Assembly (NCBI GenBank): GCA_945906915.1
Contig: CAMDSI010000058.1
Span: 1 to 11,078 of the forward strand
DNA: 11,078 bases
DNA from: Spirosoma fluviale
GTDB taxonomy: Bacteria; Bacteroidota; Bacteroidia; Cytophagales; Spirosomataceae
Direction of reading: 5' to 3'
Positions 7,054 through 11,078 of this stretch are shown in pieces. Each line of letters opens with the position of its first letter. Position 1 is the first letter of the stretch. The translations under genes were made by a program, and so were the position numbers. The notes under the pieces are model-generated. The model ran no database searches. It was not told the origin of the DNA and worked only from the letters and a program-made list of their open reading frames with translations.

Positions 7054-7944
7054 ATGAATTCTAGAAGAAGATTTCTTCAACAATCCAGCGCCTTCTTAGC
7101 CGCTAGTGTTTTAGCTCCTCATTTTTTGTCAGCTCAATCCTTTACTAGTCGTCCGGTAGGAATTCAATTGTTTACCTTTTTTGGGAAATTTGATCAAGAT
7201 GTAAAGGGAAATCTTCAGAAAATTGCGGATTTAGGTTATTCAGAAATTGAATCAGCCTTCAGCATGTTGCCAGGCTACTATGGTATGACGGGTAAGGAGT
7301 TTATGACTTTGAATAAAGATTTAGGGTTAAAATGGTTATCTCATCACGTCGGTGGGGCACCCATGAAGCCTCGTCCAGGCGCAGATATGTCTCGTTTTCC
7401 TAAGATGTTGAATCTGCGCGACGATGCTCAGAAGGCTGTAGATTTAGCTGCTGAAGCAGGCGTGAAATATTTAGTGTGTGCGAATACGCCGATCGAGACG
7501 AAAGATGAAGTTTCTGCTTCGGTGCTTACGTTAAACAAGGCGGCAGAATTAGCGAAGAAAGCAGGACTAGTTTTCTGTTACCATAACCATGATGCAGAGT
7601 TTAAAGAAGTAGATGGCCAAAAAGCCTTCGACGTATTTACCTCCCAGGTACCTGCCGATTTGTTGAAATTTGAAATTGATTTGGGTTGGGCTGTAAAGGC
7701 AGGTGTGGATCCCGTGGAATTGTTTAAACAACATCCAGGTCGTTTCCCCTTATGCCATATTAAAGACCTAGATGCGGAGTTTAAAAATATTCTTCCCGTG
7801 GGAGAGGGAGTAGTGAACTACAAACGCATTTTTGAAGCGGCAAAATCAGGAGGACTTGAGCACTTCTTTGTTGAACACGACTTCCCAAAAGATGCCTTTG
7901 AAAGTCTTCGCATTAGTAAGAAGGCTTTGGACATAATATTATAA
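7054..7944 (+). CDS. Tat-exported sugar phosphate isomerase/epimerase-like TIM-barrel protein
   Basis: The ATG at 7054 is preferred because it yields a twin-arginine signal, NSRRRFLQQSSAFLAASVLA, ending near LSAQ. The in-frame TTG at 7003 overlaps the promoter and would bury that signal. The 296-residue product belongs to the xylose-isomerase-like TIM-barrel family (AP endonuclease 2 fold). Likely metal and active-site residues are in YHNHDAEF (177-184), Asp209 in EIDLGW, His235 and Asp238 in CHIKD, and Glu274 in FVEHD; GEGVVNYKRIF (250-260) is also typical. Tat export implies folding, probably with metal, before transport to the periplasm, so the name 'sugar phosphate' isomerase is a family label and probably not the real substrate. 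Related exported proteins have been linked to isomerisation or elimination on 3-keto-sugars and glycosides. With a Gfo/Idh/MocA enzyme two genes away that is a reasonable guess, but not shown here. Confidence 0.9.
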   Translation: MNSRRRFLQQSSAFLAASVLAPHFLSAQSFTSRPVGIQLFTFFGKFDQDVKGNLQKIADLGYSEIESAFSMLPGYYGMTGKEFMTLNKDLGLKWLSHHVGGAPMKPRPGADMSRFPKMLNLRDDAQKAVDLAAEAGVKYLVCANTPIETKDEVSASVLTLNKAAELAKKAGLVFCYHNHDAEFKEVDGQKAFDVFTSQVPADLLKFEIDLGWAVKAGVDPVELFKQHPGRFPLCHIKDLDAEFKNILPVGEGVVNYKRIFEAAKSGGLEHFFVEHDFPKDAFESLRISKKALDIIL

Positions 7945-7994
7945 TCCGCCTATTGTTTTTTAGTGTTTAATGATTGAATTTAGAATCTGGAAAG

Positions 7995-8021
7995 ACATCC
8001 CCCATTGGAGGATGTTTTTTT
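7995..8021 (+). terminator. Intrinsic terminator after the TIM-barrel gene
   Basis: ACATCC (7995-8000) pairs with GGATGT (8010-8015), and two inner C-G pairs (8002-8003 with 8007-8008) can extend the stem across a mismatch. Seven T residues (8015-8021) follow. It starts 51 bases after the stop at 7944. The convergent amylosucrase gene ends at 8020, inside the T run. On the minus strand the hairpin is followed only by TCTTTCC, so termination of that operon here would be weaker. Confidence 0.75.
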
Positions 8022-9936
8022 ATTTTAAGACATAAAATTGATAGGGAGCGAAAGTTAAATGCTCGTGATCCATTCCGATCGATATTATTTTGTCAGACCA
8101 AAGGTCAATCATCTGATTCGCTCGTTCTCCGTACGCTCCTAACATATAATACGTTACCTCTTGCGGCTCTACACCGAAGTTGAATAGAAAATACACTTTC
8201 TCTCCATTCAAATACCGCTCAAAACCAATGATCGAGTTATTATGAACCTCTAGCCAATGGATATTTTTTAAATCGGCAAGCACCTTCAAGGATTTGCGCA
8301 GCTTGATTAGTTTCTGTAGGTTAGTAAAGACTTTATTCTCCACTGTATCCTTTTTATCAACTGCCGCATTTTTCTTCCAATCAATTATAGGACGATGCAT
8401 CCAACGGTTATCATAGGATTTTCCTGTATCTTTTAAATAGCTATAGTCGTTCGTATAGGCTGCTTCATCTCCGTAGAATAACATGGGAACACCGCCCACG
8501 AACAAACTCTGCGCTTGCATCAAAGTTATTTTATCAATCGAAGTCTGAATGGCCGATGCATTTTTCGATGCAATCGCTTTTTCTAGTCCGCAAAGGGAGG
8601 CTAAGGAGCCGGAAATTCGAGCATCCTGTGTTTTGGGATTAATCGCAAAAAGTGCTCCTGTAGCCGGAGACTCCACTCCACCGCTATAATAGTTTTTAAT
8701 ATAAGACCGGTGATCATAGGGGCTATAACCTGACTGTTCGATCATCCAATCATCATAACCTAAACCGATATCATCATGGCAACGGGTGTAGGTTAACCAA
8801 GTGGCCCCTTTCGGCTTGCGCAGTAATTCATTTTGTGCTAAACGCATCACGCGAATATCCCCCGTTGCGAGAGCATCCCATTGAACCGCAATTGGGGTGG
8901 CATTATAGGCAAAATCACATTCGTGTGTGGCAAAACGACCAGTCCCAAAATATTCCATAATCTGAGCTGGAGCCACAATCGCCTCACCCAAAATGGCCAT
9001 TCCCGGTGTAGCTACTTCAACACACATTTTAATTAATTGCAATAATTGATGTGCTTCGGGTAGGTTTTGACAAGTCGTACCCATTTGTTTCCAAATAAAG
9101 GCCGGGGCATCAATTCGCACGACATCCACACCTAAATTCGCATAATAGAATACGTTCGAAAGCATTTCCACGAAGACTTTGGGATTCGTATAATTCAAAT
9201 CCCATTGGTAATGGTGGAAAACGCTCATCACCCACTTGTCTAATTTCTCGTCGTAGGTGAAACTACCAGGCGAGCTTTCAGGGAATATTTCCGGCATCGA
9301 TTCTTCCATTGCATCAGGAATGCGACGGTCATCGTACATATAGAAATAATCTTGGTATTCTTTTATTCCAGCCTTCGCTAGTTTCGCCCATTCATGGTGA
9401 TGCGACGTATGATTAAGTACAATGTCGATCATCAGGTACATATCCTTTTGCTGCAATTCCTGTTGGAATGTGCGCAAATCCTCAATTGTACCTAATTTCT
9501 CCTCCACCTCGCGAAAATCTTCCACGGCATAACCGCCATCACTTTCTCCTTCTGGACTTTTGAACAAGGGCATCAGGTGTAGAAAATTCACTCCTAGCTT
9601 TTCCAGATAGGGGATTTTCGAAGCCAAATCGTTAATCTTTCCTGCAAAACGATCTACATACAGACTCATTCCCACTAGGTCCTGGCTCAAGAACCAATTC
9701 TCCTCTTGCTGTGCCTTCACCTCATCGCGCTTTTTTAAAGCGGGACTACGGTCTTCATAAGCTTGAAAAATTGAATTGATTAATTCCGCAAACAATGGAC
9801 TATCTCCGTAAATCGCTCTGAAATGCGAATGGATATCATCTAGATTAGCCGTCAAACGTTCTTGAAAGCTAGCGTCTTTAATTTTATAAGATTTCACAAG
9901 CGCATTCGCCTGCTTTTGTAATGCGGAATTGTACAC
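8020..9936 (-). CDS. Amylosucrase / sucrose hydrolase (GH13)
   Basis: The 638-residue protein is collinear, from memory, with Neisseria polysaccharea amylosucrase (636 residues), including the helical N-terminal domain of about 90 residues that ordinary alpha-amylases lack. In the barrel, Asp133 (SDGGYAV), Arg274 and nucleophile Asp276 (VVRIDAPAF), acid/base Glu318 (LGEAIV), His387-Asp388 (CHDDIG) and Arg511 (YDNRW) match the catalytic and -1 subsite residues of that enzyme. It cleaves sucrose, either moving glucose to an alpha-1,4-glucan or to water, and releases fructose. There is no signal peptide, so it acts in the cytoplasm. Translation starts at GTG (9936-9934); the next in-frame methionine codon is residue 90, inside the catalytic domain. 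The gene lies six bases after the fructokinase stop and is the last gene of the permease-fructokinase-amylosucrase operon. Whether it polymerises or mainly hydrolyses cannot be decided from the motifs. Confidence 0.93.
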   Translation of the reverse strand: MYNSALQKQANALVKSYKIKDASFQERLTANLDDIHSHFRAIYGDSPLFAELINSIFQAYEDRSPALKKRDEVKAQQEENWFLSQDLVGMSLYVDRFAGKINDLASKIPYLEKLGVNFLHLMPLFKSPEGESDGGYAVEDFREVEEKLGTIEDLRTFQQELQQKDMYLMIDIVLNHTSHHHEWAKLAKAGIKEYQDYFYMYDDRRIPDAMEESMPEIFPESSPGSFTYDEKLDKWVMSVFHHYQWDLNYTNPKVFVEMLSNVFYYANLGVDVVRIDAPAFIWKQMGTTCQNLPEAHQLLQLIKMCVEVATPGMAILGEAIVAPAQIMEYFGTGRFATHECDFAYNATPIAVQWDALATGDIRVMRLAQNELLRKPKGATWLTYTRCHDDIGLGYDDWMIEQSGYSPYDHRSYIKNYYSGGVESPATGALFAINPKTQDARISGSLASLCGLEKAIASKNASAIQTSIDKITLMQAQSLFVGGVPMLFYGDEAAYTNDYSYLKDTGKSYDNRWMHRPIIDWKKNAAVDKKDTVENKVFTNLQKLIKLRKSLKVLADLKNIHWLEVHNNSIIGFERYLNGEKVYFLFNFGVEPQEVTYYMLGAYGERANQMIDLWSDKIISIGMDHEHLTFAPYQFYVLK

Positions 9937-9942
9937 GGTATA

Positions 9943-10884
9943 TTAATTAAAAATACTATTATTTAGGTTCTTGAAAGCTTCCATCGCACCTAGGTATTCG
10001 CAAGTTCTGGCTCCTGCCTTATTCGCATTTTCAACCATCTTTTTCCAGGCTAAAAAATCAAGGTCTTGGATTTTTAATCCATCTAATTGGTAAAGTACGG
10101 CTCCCACGAAGGCATCTCCAGCTCCTGTCGTATCGACAGGATTTACTGGAATGCTTGGTATCACATAGGTTTTTCCAGCAAGGCCTAATAAAGTGCCTTC
10201 TTTACCTAAAGTAATGGCGAATACGCCTGGACAGATGTCTAATAACCTAGCCGTAGCCTTTTCTAAGGAATCTGTTTCCGTAATGAGCATCGCTTCTTCA
10301 TCTGAAAGCTTCGTAAAATCCGCTTCCTTTAAGAAAATTAAGCTTTGCTTAATAAACGAAGGTATTTTATCGCCGAACAATAAATGTCGGTAATTGGGGT
10401 CAAAGCTGATGATTTTTCCGGCTTTTTTAGAACGATCTTTTAAAGAATAATAAGCCGCATTTAAGGGGCCATCTAAAAAAGCGGTGGCAGAACCGAAGTG
10501 GACAATTTCCACACCTGCTAAATCAATCGAAGATACTTCTGCCTCGGTTAATTCCGCATCGGCGCCACGGTTAAACACGAAATCACGTTCTCCATCTAAC
10601 ATGAGAGAAACGAAGGCAAAAGTCGTGAAAGATTGTGAGTCTAAGTGAACATGTTTCGTATCCACATGGAATTCTCGCATCACGGAAATCAGTTGACGGC
10701 CAAAAGGATCGTCCCCCACTTTAGCACTCAATAAAACATCACCCCCTAAAGCTCCAATCGCCGCTGCCACATTCGTAGGCGCACCACCCGGTTTTTTTAA
10801 AAAATGTTGACCTTCAGAAAGGCTAGAGCCTTTATCTGTACAAATCATATCAATTAAGGCTTCGCCTATACAGATGACACTCAT
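9943..10884 (-). CDS. scrK: PfkB family carbohydrate kinase, probable fructokinase
   Basis: This 313-residue ribokinase-family enzyme shows both PfkB signatures: PGGAPTNVAAAIGALGG (32-48) for sugar binding, and DTTGAGDAF (251-259), with Asp257 as catalytic base and the anion hole beside it. FDPNYR (161-166) and the C-terminal ANKAGARTCEYLGAMEA (288-304) are typical of bacterial fructokinases rather than ribokinase or 2-keto-3-deoxygluconate kinase. The reaction is fructose plus ATP to fructose 6-phosphate in the cytoplasm. Its start overlaps the permease stop by four bases (ATGA, 10881-10884), and the amylosucrase follows after six bases, so translation is probably coupled. The operon context, in which sucrose cleavage releases fructose, is the main support for fructose as substrate. 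The promoter lies outside the window. Confidence 0.92.
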   Translation of the reverse strand: MSVICIGEALIDMICTDKGSSLSEGQHFLKKPGGAPTNVAAAIGALGGDVLLSAKVGDDPFGRQLISVMREFHVDTKHVHLDSQSFTTFAFVSLMLDGERDFVFNRGADAELTEAEVSSIDLAGVEIVHFGSATAFLDGPLNAAYYSLKDRSKKAGKIISFDPNYRHLLFGDKIPSFIKQSLIFLKEADFTKLSDEEAMLITETDSLEKATARLLDICPGVFAITLGKEGTLLGLAGKTYVIPSIPVNPVDTTGAGDAFVGAVLYQLDGLKIQDLDFLAWKKMVENANKAGARTCEYLGAMEAFKNLNNSIFN

Positions 10885-11078
10885 GCGGATTGTTTAGATG
10901 GGGATGGTTGAATAAAGGCAGTCGCTAGGGCTGCAATGGCTAATAATACCCCTGCAAAGGTAATCGCATTTCTGGGATCGTTGTCTAAAAAATGCTTTAA
11001 AATATAACCAAACGATAGATTTTGTATGATCATCGGAATCACAATCATCATATTAATGATACCCATATAGACACCATA
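10881..11078 (-). CDS. MFS sugar permease, C-terminal end (probable sucrose/alpha-glucoside transporter)
   Basis: The frame runs off the right edge; 65 residues and the TGA stop are visible. The segment YGVYMGIINMMIVIPMIIQ begins a transmembrane helix. A second helix follows at about residues 38-54 (AITFAGVLLAIAALATA), then a short polar tail. GVYMGIxN followed by IVIPMIIQ recalls the last helices of major-facilitator sugar permeases of the maltose/sucrose type (GPH/SLC45-like). It sits upstream of fructokinase and amylosucrase with a 4-base overlap, so inner-membrane import of sucrose is the likely job. The specificity is inferred from the neighbours because most of the protein is outside the window. 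Confidence 0.8.
   Translation of the reverse strand, partial: YGVYMGIINMMIVIPMIIQNLSFGYILKHFLDNDPRNAITFAGVLLAIAALATAFIQPSPSKQSA

Noticed and set aside
9937..9942. Fructokinase and amylosucrase as one gene split by a stop mutation
   Set aside because: Both proteins are full length for their families with complete N- and C-terminal motifs, so an operon is the simpler reading.

Overview
The window looks like a chromosomal segment from a free-living member of the Bacteroidota, probably a Cytophagales-type freshwater or soil bacterium. This is inferred from the protein families (a DPP5-like S9 peptidase, a Tat-exported TIM-barrel 'sugar phosphate isomerase', an HAGRxD-type esterase), the AT-leaning base composition, the lack of Shine-Dalgarno boxes, and a match to the Bacteroidota -7 promoter element TAnnTTTG at 7022-7029. 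No phage, IS, CRISPR, tRNA or rRNA was seen. No gap between genes exceeds about 80 bases.

Left half (1-4855), peptidases. A truncated S9 serine peptidase of the glutamyl-endopeptidase type (+) converges on an M13 neprilysin-like metallopeptidase (-). A strong bidirectional terminator lies between them. The M13 gene is divergent from a complete DPP5-like S9 peptidase (+). A 57-bp spacer separates these two starts and is centred on a perfect 24-bp palindrome. The M13 and DPP5-like products carry signal peptides, so they probably digest exported or imported peptides in the periplasm or outer envelope.

Middle (4931-7944), carbohydrate-linked enzymes. A cytoplasmic Gfo/Idh/MocA oxidoreductase (-) is divergent from a secreted alpha/beta-hydrolase resembling carbohydrate esterases (+). 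A Tat-exported xylose-isomerase-like TIM-barrel protein (+) follows, with its own promoter. Together they suggest processing of esterified or oxidised sugars or glycosides, but the substrate cannot be read from the sequence.

Right end (8020-11078), a sucrose-use operon on the minus strand: MFS sugar permease (only its C-terminus is inside the window), PfkB fructokinase (4-base ATGA overlap), then a full-length amylosucrase-type GH13 enzyme. The expected flow is sucrose import, cytoplasmic cleavage by glucosyl transfer or hydrolysis, and phosphorylation of the released fructose. The layout recalls the Xanthomonas sux locus.

The most unusual non-coding signal is 7-base periodicity at three separate places: 701-728, 4853-4939 and 6227-6254. 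The middle one is a folded heptad array that supplies the stop codons of both flanking convergent genes. No clearly new multi-gene system is visible; most genes belong to recognisable families.
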